DNA of 27,497 nt from contig JACDCJ010000003.1 of assembly GCA_013817655.1 (NCBI GenBank), forward strand, positions 1 through 27,497. The letters run 5' to 3'. This DNA is from Actinosomnolentus pattersoniae (SeqCode). GTDB taxonomy: Bacteria > Actinomycetota > UBA4738. Under the pieces are notes generated by a model. The model did not search any database. It saw nothing but the letters and a program-made list of their open reading frames with translations, and was not told the DNA's origin. This document shows positions 1 through 7,422 of the stretch, in pieces (the first letter of the stretch is position 1; each line of letters begins with the position of its first letter). A program made the translations under genes and the position numbers.

Positions 1-465
1 TTTTGCCGCCCTGGCCAGCGCGGGCAGGCTCGCCGGGATCTCGTCGTCGACCGGATGGTCGCGGCCCTTCTCCTCGCTCTTGATGCGCTCCCAGTTCACG
101 AGCACCTCGGCGGAGGAGTCGACCTTGACGTCGCCGAAGACGTGGGGATGGCGCCGGATCAGCTTCGCGACGATGCCCTCCGCCACGTCGTCGATGTCGA
201 ACGTTCCGTCCTGGCGCGCCATCTCGGCGTGGAACACGACCTGGAGCAGGAGGTCGCCCAACTCGTCGCGGATGCGCTCGGGGACGCCCTCGTCGATGGC
301 TTCGAGCGTCTCGTGCGCCTCCTCGAGGAGGTGGCGCGCGAGCGACTCGTGCGTTTGCTCCGCGTCCCAGGGACAGCCGGCTGGACCGCGAAGTCGCTCC
401 ATCACCGCCACGAGGTCGAGGACCCGGCTCCCCCTCGACCGGGAAAGAACAGGGTCCTCGGTCAC
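1..465 (-). CDS. mazG: MazG family nucleoside triphosphate pyrophosphohydrolase (3' end cut by window)
   Basis: The first 155 codons are present and the gene runs off the left edge. The translation has the MazG signature: CPWDAEQTHESL near residue 28, then EEAHE (the ExxE motif) and ELGD (ExxD) with a long helix between them, which hold the Mg2+ used to hydrolyse NTPs to NMP and pyrophosphate. The family cleans the nucleotide pool of damaged or excess NTPs. The GTG start at 463-465 overlaps the TGA of the upstream lipoprotein gene as GTGA, so translation is probably coupled. No frame break is seen. Only about the N-terminal half is visible, so it cannot be told whether one or two MazG domains are present. 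mazG next to mfd is usual in actinobacteria. Confidence 0.93.
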   Translation of the reverse strand, partial: MTEDPVLSRSRGSRVLDLVAVMERLRGPAGCPWDAEQTHESLARHLLEEAHETLEAIDEGVPERIRDELGDLLLQVVFHAEMARQDGTFDIDDVAEGIVAKLIRRHPHVFGDVKVDSSAEVLVNWERIKSEEKGRDHPVDDEIPASLPALARAAK

Positions 466-1088
466 TGCTCGGTCGAGGTGATGGGGGCGATGGTACCGGC
501 CCGCGAATCGATCCGGCCGAAGCGAGGATTGACCTCGACTTCCCCACTCGCGAGGCGTTGTCGCAACCACTCGTTGAAGACCTGATCGGGCGCCGTGTCG
601 CCGCCAGCCTGCTCCGTGAGCGCGACGCGCACCTTCTCGAACAGCAGCACCCGGGCGATGTTGTCGCGCACCTCCTCGAGCGAGAAATCCCGTTGCTCCA
701 GGAGCTCCTCGAACGCCGCCTGCCCGCCGGTCTGCTCGATCGCTTCCTGCAGCCGGTCATCGATCTCGCCCCGCGTTACCCGCAGATCGTTCGCCCGCGC
801 GTAATCCTCCACGACGCGGTCCTGAATGAGGAACAGCAGAAGCTGACGGACGATGGCTTTTCGCCGCTCCTCGCCACCCGGACCCTGGATCTGCTGGCCG
901 ACCTGCGGGTCCTGGAAGGTTCGCTCGGCCTCGCGCTCGAGGCTGGCCTGCGAGATCTCGAAGCCGTCCACGACCGCGGCGGGCGCCTGTACACCGGCTC
1001 CGCACGAGGCCAGGAACAGCGCGCTCGCGACGGACAGGAACGCGAGCGCCGCCGAACGCCCGTCCGCGACGCTAGGGGGGGTTGGCAT
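462..1088 (-). CDS. SurA-N-like lipoprotein without a PPIase domain
   Basis: This 208-residue protein starts with a lipoprotein signal: a hydrophobic stretch at about 13-27 and a lipobox LASC with Cys29 as the likely lipidated residue. The mature part is helical and resembles the chaperone part of SurA/PrsA-type proteins: a VVDGFEIS strand at the start, then charged helices with the EEVRDNI-type segment. No parvulin (rotamase) domain follows, and the C-terminus ends soon after a short tail. It probably acts outside the membrane as a folding helper or binding protein; enzyme activity is not expected. The ATG start lies inside the end of mfd (17-base overlap), and a -10 box 9 bases upstream may give it its own transcript. 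Its stop overlaps the mazG start. Confidence 0.8.
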   Translation of the reverse strand: MPTPPSVADGRSAALAFLSVASALFLASCGAGVQAPAAVVDGFEISQASLEREAERTFQDPQVGQQIQGPGGEERRKAIVRQLLLFLIQDRVVEDYARANDLRVTRGEIDDRLQEAIEQTGGQAAFEELLEQRDFSLEEVRDNIARVLLFEKVRVALTEQAGGDTAPDQVFNEWLRQRLASGEVEVNPRFGRIDSRAGTIAPITSTEQ

Positions 1089-4000
1089 GGCCGTGCGATT
1101 CTATGGGCACCGGGGTGGATCCGTTGCCCGTGTCCCCCACCGCGCGGAGGGCCGCCTCCACCCACCACACCAGATCCTCGCCGCCGATCGTGCCGGGCGG
1201 CTCGAGGTTGAGAGTTCGAGTGGCCGGGCGGAAGGACGCCGCATCCAGCGTGACGGCGGCCTCGTGCCCCCACGACTCGGACACCGGCCTCAGCCGGACC
1301 TGGCCGCGAAACGTCGAGATCTCCTCGACCCCGAGCCCTCGGCACGTGAGGCGGAGGGAGGCGATCGCGAACAGCGTGTTCGCGGAGACAGGGAGGTCCC
1401 CGAAGCGGTCCTCGGCCTCGGCTCGGACGGTGGCGAGCTCGGGGGCGTCTCGGGCCGTGGAGACCTTCCGGTACAGCTCCAGTCGCAGGGCCTCCTGCCC
1501 GACCCACTCCGGCGGGAGGAAGGCCCGAACGGGCAGGTCCACCCGGACCTCCGGTTGCTCGAGGGCCGGCTCGCCCTTCATCTCCGACAGCGCCTCCCCC
1601 AGCAGCCGCACGTAGGTGTCGAACCCAACGGCCGAGATGTGCCCGTGCTGCTCGGCGCCGAGCAGGTTTCCCGCGCCGCGGATCTCGAGGTCCTTCATCG
1701 CGATGGAGAAGCCCGACCCGAGCGCGGTGAAGCGACTGAGCGCCGCGAGGCGCTCGTGCGCCTCCTCGGTCAGGGACTGCTGAGGCGGGAAGAAGAAGTA
1801 GGCGAAGGCGCGCTCGGCCGAGCGCCCCACCCGGCCGCGGAGCTGGTAGAGCTGCGCGAGGCCGAGCCGGTCCGCTCGCTCGACGACGAGCGTGTTGGCC
1901 GACGGGACGTCCAGGCCGCTCTCGATGATCGTCGTGCAAACGAGGACATCCGCCTCACGGTCCCAGAACCCGATCATCACGCGTTCCAGTCGCTCCTCCT
2001 CCATCTGGCCGTGGCCCACGACGATCCTTGCGTCGGGCAGCTGCTGGCGAAGCCAACCGGCGCGCCGCTCGATCGTGTCCACCCTGTTGTGCACCCAGAA
2101 GGCCTGCCCGCCCCGAAGCAGCTCTCGTCGAAGGGCCCCGAGCGCCATCTCCTCCTCCAAGGGGCCCACGTACGTCAGGACCGGTTGCCTGTCCTCCGGA
2201 GGCGTGTCCACGGCGCTCATGTCCCGGATGCCGGCGAGCGACATCTCCAGCGTCCTCGGGATCGGGGTGGCGGTCATGGTGAGGACGTCGACGCTGGCGC
2301 GGAACCGCTTCAGCCGCTCCTTGTGCGCCACCCCGAACCGCTGCTCCTCGTCGACTATGAGAAGGCCGAGGTCCTTGAAGGCGACGTCGGAGGAGAGCAG
2401 CCGGTGGGTCCCGATCAGCACGTCGATCCTGCCCTCGACGGCCTCCCGCACGACCCGAGCCTGCTCCGCGGCCGGCACGAAGCGGGACAGCATCGCAACC
2501 TTGACGGGGAACGGCGCGAACCGCTCGGAGAACGTCACGAAGTGCTGCTCCGCGAGGAGTGTCGTCGGAACGAGGACACCGACCTGCTTGCCGTCCATCA
2601 CCGACTTGAAAGCGGCTCGCACCGCGATCTCGGTCTTGCCGTAGCCGACGTCCCCGCAGATCAGCCGGTCCATCGGCTTGGGGGCCTCCATGTCGCGCTT
2701 GACCTCCTCGATGGCGCCCAGCTGATCGCGGGTCTCTTCGTACGGAAACGCCTCCTCTAGCTCGTACTGCCAGGGGGAGTCGGGCCCGGACGCGTGCCCC
2801 GGGGCGGTCATCCGGACCGAGTACAGGCGCATGAGCTCGCCGGCCATGTCGCGGACGGCCCGCCGCACCCGGGTCTTCGCCCGGACCCAGTCGTTCGTTC
2901 CCAGCCGGTGGAGGCGTGGCGCCTCGCCGCCGACGTACTTCGCCACGACGCCGACCTGGTCCGAGGGCACGTAGAGGCGGTCGTTCTCCGCGTACTCGAG
3001 GAGCAGGTAGTCGCGCTCCGAGCCGGCGACCGCCCGGCGGACCATCCCCGCATACCGGCCGACCCCGTGGACCTGATGAACCGCGAGGTCACCGGGGGAA
3101 AGCTCCAGCGCGGGGCTGTCTGCCCGGCGGCCGGTGATCCGGGGCGCCGCACGCGTGTGCCGGCGCCGGCCGAACAGGTCCTCCTCGGTCACGACGGCCA
3201 GATGGGGAGCCTCGCCCGGCGACGGATCGAACAGGAACCCCTCCGCCACGTCCGCCTGGCTCACGAGGACCTGTGGCCCCGAGACGCCCTTCGCCGAAAG
3301 GACCTCCCGGGACCGCTCGAGGCTGCCGCGCCCCTCGGCCACGAGCACGATCGAGGCGCCGGCACCGTGGAGTTCGAGCAGCCGCTCGGACATCGCGTCC
3401 GTCCGCCCAGGCCGCTCCCACGTCCGGATCCCCAGGCCGGCGGCTCCGGGTTCGGCGAGATCGGACAGGTCGAGGCGAGTCCGGGCCCCGGTCGCGGCGT
3501 CGAGGTCGTGGAGTGCCCGGGGACCGGGCCACCCCGAGGCATCCGCGAGCATGTCGGCCTCCTCGACCACGTGCCGGGCCCGGTCGAGGAGCCGCCGGGA
3601 GGAGGCCAGCGCGACCCACCCCCCCGCCGGGACCAGGTCGGCCAGGAAGGGAAGGCCGGGGAAGATCAGCGGGATGGCCTGCTCCATCCCTTCGGATGGG
3701 AGGCCATCTGCCAGTCGCTCGAGCGAGGCTCGGAACCGGCCCCGGTACCGCGGGGCGGCCTCCTCGGCCAAGCGGCGTACCTCGGCGTCGAGGAGAAGCT
3801 CCCGACAGGGATGCACCCGCACGGAGCCGATCCGAGCGGTAGAGAGCTGCGTCGAGGCTGAGAACTGCCGTAGGGAATCGATGTCGTCGCCGTCGTACTC
3901 AGCCCGCACTGGCCGCCGTTCGGTCGCCGGAAAGAGATCGACGATGCCTCCTCGGACTGCGAACTCGCCGCGGTGCTCCACGACGTCGACCCGAACGTGC

Positions 4001-4512
4001 CCGAGCTCCACCAGTCTTTCGGCCAGCCGATCGGGCGCGTGGGTCGCGCCCACGCGAAGCTCGAGCGGCTCGGAGCGGCCGAGCAGCGGGTTCAGGCCCT
4101 GAAGGGCGGCCAGGACGGGCGCGACGACCACCATCGGCCCGCCGGCGCCGCGGAGGGCCCGGGCGGCCATGGCCCGCGCCGCCGCGACCCCCGGGCTCGG
4201 GCTGATCCCCTCGTACGGGAAGGACTCCCATGAGGGGAACCGCACGACGCGGTCTCCTCCCAAGAAGGCCTCGGCGCCGGCGGCGAGCGAATCGGCGCTT
4301 CGGGGGTCCGCGGCGAGGAGAAGGACCGGCGCCTCCAGCGCCGTAGCGGCCACGGCTGCGGCGAACGCGTGGCCGGCGGCCGGCGCCGAGACCACGTGGA
4401 GGGAGGCGCGGGACGCCATCAAACGCCCGAACGGCTCTGAGGACGCCGCTTCCTCGAGCAGCGTCCTCAGCTCGGCGGGTCGGGTCGATCTCACAGCACC
4501 GTCGCCCGGCAC
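1072..4512 (-). CDS. mfd: Transcription-repair coupling factor Mfd
   Basis: This is a full-length Mfd of 1146 residues. It pushes RNA polymerase stalled at DNA damage off the template and recruits UvrA for excision repair. The domain order is as expected. A UvrB-like N-terminal part lies at about 1-330. The RNA-polymerase-interacting CarD-like module is at about 472-530 (HQVHGVGRYAG). The SF2 translocase part has Walker A GDVGYGKTE at 620-628, DEEQ at 721-724, TATPIPRT at 747-754 and LRGRVGRS at 891-898. The TRCF C-terminal domain is at about 990-1090. The GTG start has AGGGAG five bases upstream. The same stretch also reads TAGGGA six bases from the GTG, so a leaderless start is possible. 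The gene lies 80 bases after pth, and its end overlaps the lipoprotein gene. Confidence 0.97.
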   Translation of the reverse strand: MPGDGAVRSTRPAELRTLLEEAASSEPFGRLMASRASLHVVSAPAAGHAFAAAVAATALEAPVLLLAADPRSADSLAAGAEAFLGGDRVVRFPSWESFPYEGISPSPGVAAARAMAARALRGAGGPMVVVAPVLAALQGLNPLLGRSEPLELRVGATHAPDRLAERLVELGHVRVDVVEHRGEFAVRGGIVDLFPATERRPVRAEYDGDDIDSLRQFSASTQLSTARIGSVRVHPCRELLLDAEVRRLAEEAAPRYRGRFRASLERLADGLPSEGMEQAIPLIFPGLPFLADLVPAGGWVALASSRRLLDRARHVVEEADMLADASGWPGPRALHDLDAATGARTRLDLSDLAEPGAAGLGIRTWERPGRTDAMSERLLELHGAGASIVLVAEGRGSLERSREVLSAKGVSGPQVLVSQADVAEGFLFDPSPGEAPHLAVVTEEDLFGRRRHTRAAPRITGRRADSPALELSPGDLAVHQVHGVGRYAGMVRRAVAGSERDYLLLEYAENDRLYVPSDQVGVVAKYVGGEAPRLHRLGTNDWVRAKTRVRRAVRDMAGELMRLYSVRMTAPGHASGPDSPWQYELEEAFPYEETRDQLGAIEEVKRDMEAPKPMDRLICGDVGYGKTEIAVRAAFKSVMDGKQVGVLVPTTLLAEQHFVTFSERFAPFPVKVAMLSRFVPAAEQARVVREAVEGRIDVLIGTHRLLSSDVAFKDLGLLIVDEEQRFGVAHKERLKRFRASVDVLTMTATPIPRTLEMSLAGIRDMSAVDTPPEDRQPVLTYVGPLEEEMALGALRRELLRGGQAFWVHNRVDTIERRAGWLRQQLPDARIVVGHGQMEEERLERVMIGFWDREADVLVCTTIIESGLDVPSANTLVVERADRLGLAQLYQLRGRVGRSAERAFAYFFFPPQQSLTEEAHERLAALSRFTALGSGFSIAMKDLEIRGAGNLLGAEQHGHISAVGFDTYVRLLGEALSEMKGEPALEQPEVRVDLPVRAFLPPEWVGQEALRLELYRKVSTARDAPELATVRAEAEDRFGDLPVSANTLFAIASLRLTCRGLGVEEISTFRGQVRLRPVSESWGHEAAVTLDAASFRPATRTLNLEPPGTIGGEDLVWWVEAALRAVGDTGNGSTPVPIESHGHANPP
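1098..1103 (-). promoter_or_regulatory. -10 element of the SurA-like lipoprotein gene, inside mfd
   Basis: On the minus strand TAGAAT lies 9 bases before the ATG at 1088, within the last codons of mfd. The spacing matches the -10 boxes of metG and the EAL gene in this window, so a leaderless or nearly leaderless internal transcript is likely. There is no clear -35. Confidence 0.4.
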
Positions 4513-4534
4513 GGGTTCTCCCTACAGCGCGAAG

Positions 4535-4559
4535 AGGCCCGATCGATTGAATCAGGCCT
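4535..4559. other. Hairpin between pth and mfd
   Basis: Two 9-base arms (4535-4543 and 4551-4559) pair over their full length with one G-U pair, around a 7-base loop. No T-run follows on either strand, so a standard intrinsic terminator is not supported. It lies in the 80-base gap between the pth stop and the mfd start, and may be a processing or attenuation structure. Confidence 0.45.
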
Positions 4560-4592
4560 GTGACCAGCAGTTATCTCGTCTTCTCGGCGGCC

Positions 4593-5183
4593 CTATTCCT
4601 CGCGGGCCCCGGCACGATTGTAGCGGGACTGGGTGATGGCCAGGCCGTCGGTAACGAGCGACAGCACGGCGTCGGCGGCGTCCTCGACCAGGACCTCGAC
4701 GTCCTCGCGCTCCCGCTTGGCGAAGGGCTGAAGGACGAACCCGACAGGATCCTGCCGGCCGGGAGGACGGCCCACCCCGAGGCGCACGCGGAAGAAGTCA
4801 TCCGTGCGAAGGGCCTCCACGAGCGAGTCGAGGCCATGATGGCCCGCCGTACCGCCCCCACGCTTGACGCGCAGGGCGCCGAACGGGAGGTCTATCTCGT
4901 CGTGGCACGCGATCACCCGCTCGGCGGAAATTGATCGCTTTCGTGCGAACGAGGCGATCGGCGGACCGCTTACGTTCATGAACGTGGCCGGAACGGCGAG
5001 CAGGACCGGGACGTCACCCGCCTTGGCCTCCCCCGCGGTGATTGCCAGGAAACGCACCTTCCGCAGACGAACCTGGAGCCTCTCGCAGAGGCGCTCGACG
5101 ACCATCGCTCCGGCGTTGTGACGCGTTCCCGCGTACCGGTCGCCGGGGTTCCCAAGGCCCGCGACGAGCCACGCGTCTGCCAC
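4593..5183 (-). CDS. pth: Peptidyl-tRNA hydrolase
   Basis: This 196-residue Pth releases peptidyl-tRNAs that drop off ribosomes by cutting the ester between peptide and tRNA. The N-terminus has the family signature GLGNPGDRYAGTRHNAG with Asn12 and catalytic His22, followed by the FMNVSG segment and HDEIDLPFG with the partner Asp. The later conserved stretch reads GHHGL where most bacterial enzymes have GHNGL, so the tRNA-contacting Asn (Asn114 in E. coli) appears to be His. The open frame continues 111 codons upstream, but that part only shadows rplY. The GTG at 5181-5183 gives the normal family length. The gene follows rplY by 50 bases, as in many bacteria, and is probably cotranscribed with it. 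Confidence 0.95.
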   Translation of the reverse strand: MADAWLVAGLGNPGDRYAGTRHNAGAMVVERLCERLQVRLRKVRFLAITAGEAKAGDVPVLLAVPATFMNVSGPPIASFARKRSISAERVIACHDEIDLPFGALRVKRGGGTAGHHGLDSLVEALRTDDFFRVRLGVGRPPGRQDPVGFVLQPFAKREREDVEVLVEDAADAVLSLVTDGLAITQSRYNRAGAREE

Positions 5184-5233
5184 CGAGGATTCCGTGGGGG
5201 CAAGACGGCGCAGCCGGCGGAAGATCGCCGGGC

Positions 5234-5893
5234 CTAGCCCTCGCCCTCGGCGGCGCTCTCGCCCGAGGCGAGATCCTGAGTTGGCTCTCCCTCGCCCTCG
5301 GCGGCCTCCTCGAGCGCCTCTTCCTCCTCCTCGAGCTTCAGGACCTGCGGCGGCACCACGGAGACCACAACCTCCTCCAAAGGGGTCTGTAGCTCCAGCT
5401 TGTCGGGCAGCTGCAGGTCCTCGACCTTGAGCGACTCGTTGAGTCCGAGCGCGGAGACATCGGCGTCGATCGAGGTGGGCACGTCCTGCGGGAAGCACTC
5501 GACCTGAAGGGTCCACAGGTGGTGCTCGATGACACCGCCCTCCTTGACGCCGTGAGACTCCCCCACCAGCTGGATCGGCACCTCCACGGTGATCTTCTCG
5601 TCGCGAGCGATGCGGAGGAAATCGACGTGGAGCAGCCGTCCGCGCAGGTGATCGCGTTGCACCTCTCGCGGCATGGCAAGGAAGTGATCACCATCGACCC
5701 GGAGGTCGACGAGGACGTTGACCCCCGCTTCGGTGTGCAGCGTGTGGAACAGGTCCCGGGCATCGACGCTGATGTGCAGCGGGTCGGCGCCGTGCCCGTA
5801 GACCACCCCGGGGACGCGTCCGGCGGCGCGGGCCTTCCGGGCGGCTCCCTTGCCGGTGTCCTCGCGCCTATCGGCCTTCAGCTTCTGTTCCAT
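5234..5893 (-). CDS. rplY: 50S ribosomal protein L25/Ctc (TL5 type)
   Basis: This 219-residue protein is the long Ctc/TL5 form of L25, which binds 5S rRNA. It has the N-terminal L25 beta barrel at about 1-95 (motifs RVPGVVYG and HTEAGVNVLVDL), then the TL5 C-terminal domain at about 100-190 (VEVPIQLVGESHGVKEGGV). The last 30 residues form a very acidic Glu/Gly/Ala tail, as is common in actinobacterial and other Ctc proteins. The ATG has a strong ribosome site, GGAGG, five bases upstream. A TACAAT -10 box lies about 60 bases upstream. The gene leads the rplY-pth unit, with mfd following further down. Confidence 0.96.
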   Translation of the reverse strand: MEQKLKADRREDTGKGAARKARAAGRVPGVVYGHGADPLHISVDARDLFHTLHTEAGVNVLVDLRVDGDHFLAMPREVQRDHLRGRLLHVDFLRIARDEKITVEVPIQLVGESHGVKEGGVIEHHLWTLQVECFPQDVPTSIDADVSALGLNESLKVEDLQLPDKLELQTPLEEVVVSVVPPQVLKLEEEEEALEEAAEGEGEPTQDLASGESAAEGEG

Positions 5894-5952
5894 GGCATCC
5901 TCCGAATGGTCCTCACGCGAATCCCTCGCCCCCAGATCGAGGGCAGGAGAAG

Positions 5953-5958
5953 ATTGTA
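5953..5958 (-). promoter_or_regulatory. -10 element of the rplY promoter
   Basis: On the minus strand TACAAT lies about 60 bases before the rplY ATG, giving a leader of about 52 bases with a GGAGG ribosome site. A TTGACG is present but 24 bases away, too far for a normal -35. A GAGTGCGACTC inverted repeat lies just upstream. Confidence 0.5.
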
Positions 5959-6006
5959 GCGAGTCGCACTCCCGAAACCCCCCGTCAAGTCGGCTCGCCT
6001 GAGCTC

Positions 6007-6012
6007 TAGGAT
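6007..6012 (+). promoter_or_regulatory. -10 element of the DUF1232 gene
   Basis: TAGGAT overlaps the first possible ATG (6011) and lies 7 bases before an in-frame GTG at 6020. This fits a leaderless transcript that begins at that GTG, which is why the later start is preferred. Confidence 0.45.
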
Positions 6013-6019
6013 GTGGGCA

Positions 6020-6421
6020 GTGTTGGGGCGCATGCTGCTCGGGATCGGCGTCGCGTTGCTGGTCGGATGGATCGCCCTGGCGGTTTTCCTGCTCCTCGCT
6101 CGTCCGGGCCCGGGTCGGCTGAAGGAATCACTACGGCTTCTTCCCGATACCATCCGGTTGCTCAGGAGGCTGGCGACCGACGAGGCCACTCCCAGAGGAG
6201 CGAAGGTTCGGCTGTGGTTCCTGTTCGCCTACCTCGCCATGCCGGTTGATCTCGTGCCGGATTTCGTCCCGGTCCTCGGCTACGCGGACGACGCCATAAT
6301 CGTCGCGGCGGTCCTCCGGTCGGTCGTTCGCCGTGCCGGGCCCGACGCGGTCCGAAGACACTGGCAAGGCACCGATGAGGGCCTCGCGACTCTCTGGCGG
6401 GCGGCGCGGCTCGGGGCCTAG
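6020..6421 (+). CDS. DUF1232 (YkvA-like) membrane protein
   Basis: This small protein has 133 residues from the GTG at 6020, or 136 if the ATG at 6011 is used. One strong membrane helix occupies about the first 26 residues, with a basic linker after it. The DUF1232 core follows: YLAMPVDLVPDFVPVLGYADD at about 76-96 is the family hallmark (P-DL-PDF-PV-G--DD). The biochemical role of the family is unknown. The gene is alone on the plus strand between rplY and prs, both on the minus strand, and its TAG shares the tetranucleotide CTAG with the prs stop codon. The -10 box over the ATG favours the GTG start. Confidence 0.8.
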   Translation: MLGRMLLGIGVALLVGWIALAVFLLLARPGPGRLKESLRLLPDTIRLLRRLATDEATPRGAKVRLWFLFAYLAMPVDLVPDFVPVLGYADDAIIVAAVLRSVVRRAGPDAVRRHWQGTDEGLATLWRAARLGA

Positions 6422-7422
6422 GTCTGGTTCTCTCCGTCGAAGATCTGCGACACCGATTCGTCCTCGAACACCGCACGCAGCGCCGAGGCGATGATCGGAG
6501 CGATCGACAGGCTGGTCATGCGCTCGCCCAGCACCTGCACCTTCTCCTCGGCGACGGGCAGGGTGTTCGTGACGACAAGCTCGCGGATCGGGGACTCGAC
6601 GATCTTCTGGACGGCCTTGCCCGAGAGCACCGCGTGGGTGGCGGCGGCGAAGATGTCGGACGCGCCCTCGTCCGCCAGTGCCTTCGCGCCGGCGGTCATG
6701 GTGCCGGCCGTGTCGATGATGTCGTCCACGAGCACGCACGGCCGATCGGCCACCTCTCCGACGACGGCGATCCGGTCGATCTTGTGCGCCTCGTACCGGT
6801 TCCGCCGCTTGTACAGGAAGGCGAGGTCCGCGTGGAGGTGCTCCCGCAGCCGCTCGGCCGTCTTCACCCTGCCCGCGTCCGGGGACACCACCACGAGGTC
6901 CTTCGTAACGGGCAACCCTTCCTTCAGGTAGTCGGCGAGCAGAGGCAGCGCGGTGAGGTGGTCGAAGGGGGCGTCGAAGAAGCCCTGGATCTGCCCGGAG
7001 TGCAGGTCCACGGACACGACGCGGTTCGCCCCGGCCGCCGAGAGAAGGTCGGCGACGAGCCGAGCGGAGATGGGCTCGCGCGCCAGGGACTTCTTGTCCT
7101 GCCGCGAGTACCCGTAGTACGGAACGACCGCCGTGATGCGCTTGGCGGAGGCGCGCTTGAGCGCGTCGATCATGATGAGCTGCTCCATGATCGACTCGTT
7201 GATGGGATCGGCGTGGGTCTGCACGATGAACGCGTCCGATCCCCGCGCGCTCTCCAGGTACCGGACGTAGATCTCTCCCGAGGCGAAGCGGGTGAGCACT
7301 GCCTCCGACAGCGGTATCCCGAGGTGCTGGGCGATCTCCTCGGAAAGGGCCGGGTGCGCCGTTCCGGAGTAGAGCATCATTCGTTTGCGCGTGACGATCT
7401 CGTGCATCGCCTGCTCAGCCAC
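6418..7422 (-). CDS. prs: Ribose-phosphate pyrophosphokinase (PRPP synthetase)
   Basis: Makes PRPP from ribose 5-phosphate and ATP for purine, pyrimidine, histidine, tryptophan and, in actinobacteria, arabinan precursor synthesis. The 334-residue protein has the flexible-loop motif YSRQDKK at about 105-111, SVDLHSGQIQGFFD at about 137-150 and the PRPP-binding loop VLVDDIIDTAGT at about 230-241. The GTG start overlaps the end of glmU by eight bases and is preceded by GGGAGG at 8-base spacing, so it is favoured over the inner ATG at codon 6. The glmU-prs pair is conserved in actinobacteria. At its 3' end the stop codon overlaps that of the convergent DUF1232 gene. Confidence 0.97.
   Translation of the reverse strand: MAEQAMHEIVTRKRMMLYSGTAHPALSEEIAQHLGIPLSEAVLTRFASGEIYVRYLESARGSDAFIVQTHADPINESIMEQLIMIDALKRASAKRITAVVPYYGYSRQDKKSLAREPISARLVADLLSAAGANRVVSVDLHSGQIQGFFDAPFDHLTALPLLADYLKEGLPVTKDLVVVSPDAGRVKTAERLREHLHADLAFLYKRRNRYEAHKIDRIAVVGEVADRPCVLVDDIIDTAGTMTAGAKALADEGASDIFAAATHAVLSGKAVQKIVESPIRELVVTNTLPVAEEKVQVLGERMTSLSIAPIIASALRAVFEDESVSQIFDGENQT

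Noticed and set aside
853..2760. A 635-codon open frame on the plus strand opposite mfd
   Set aside because: It is antisense to a full-length, motif-complete Mfd; its translation is low-complexity Arg/Glu/Gly-rich without a recognisable fold. GC-rich third positions open such frames.
5184..5516. An N-terminal extension of Pth by 111 residues
   Set aside because: It overlaps rplY, is Arg/Gly-rich and lies before the normal GLGNPG start region; the GTG at 5183 gives the family length.
5959..5988. TTGACG as the -35 for rplY
   Set aside because: The 24-base gap to TACAAT is too long for a normal promoter.
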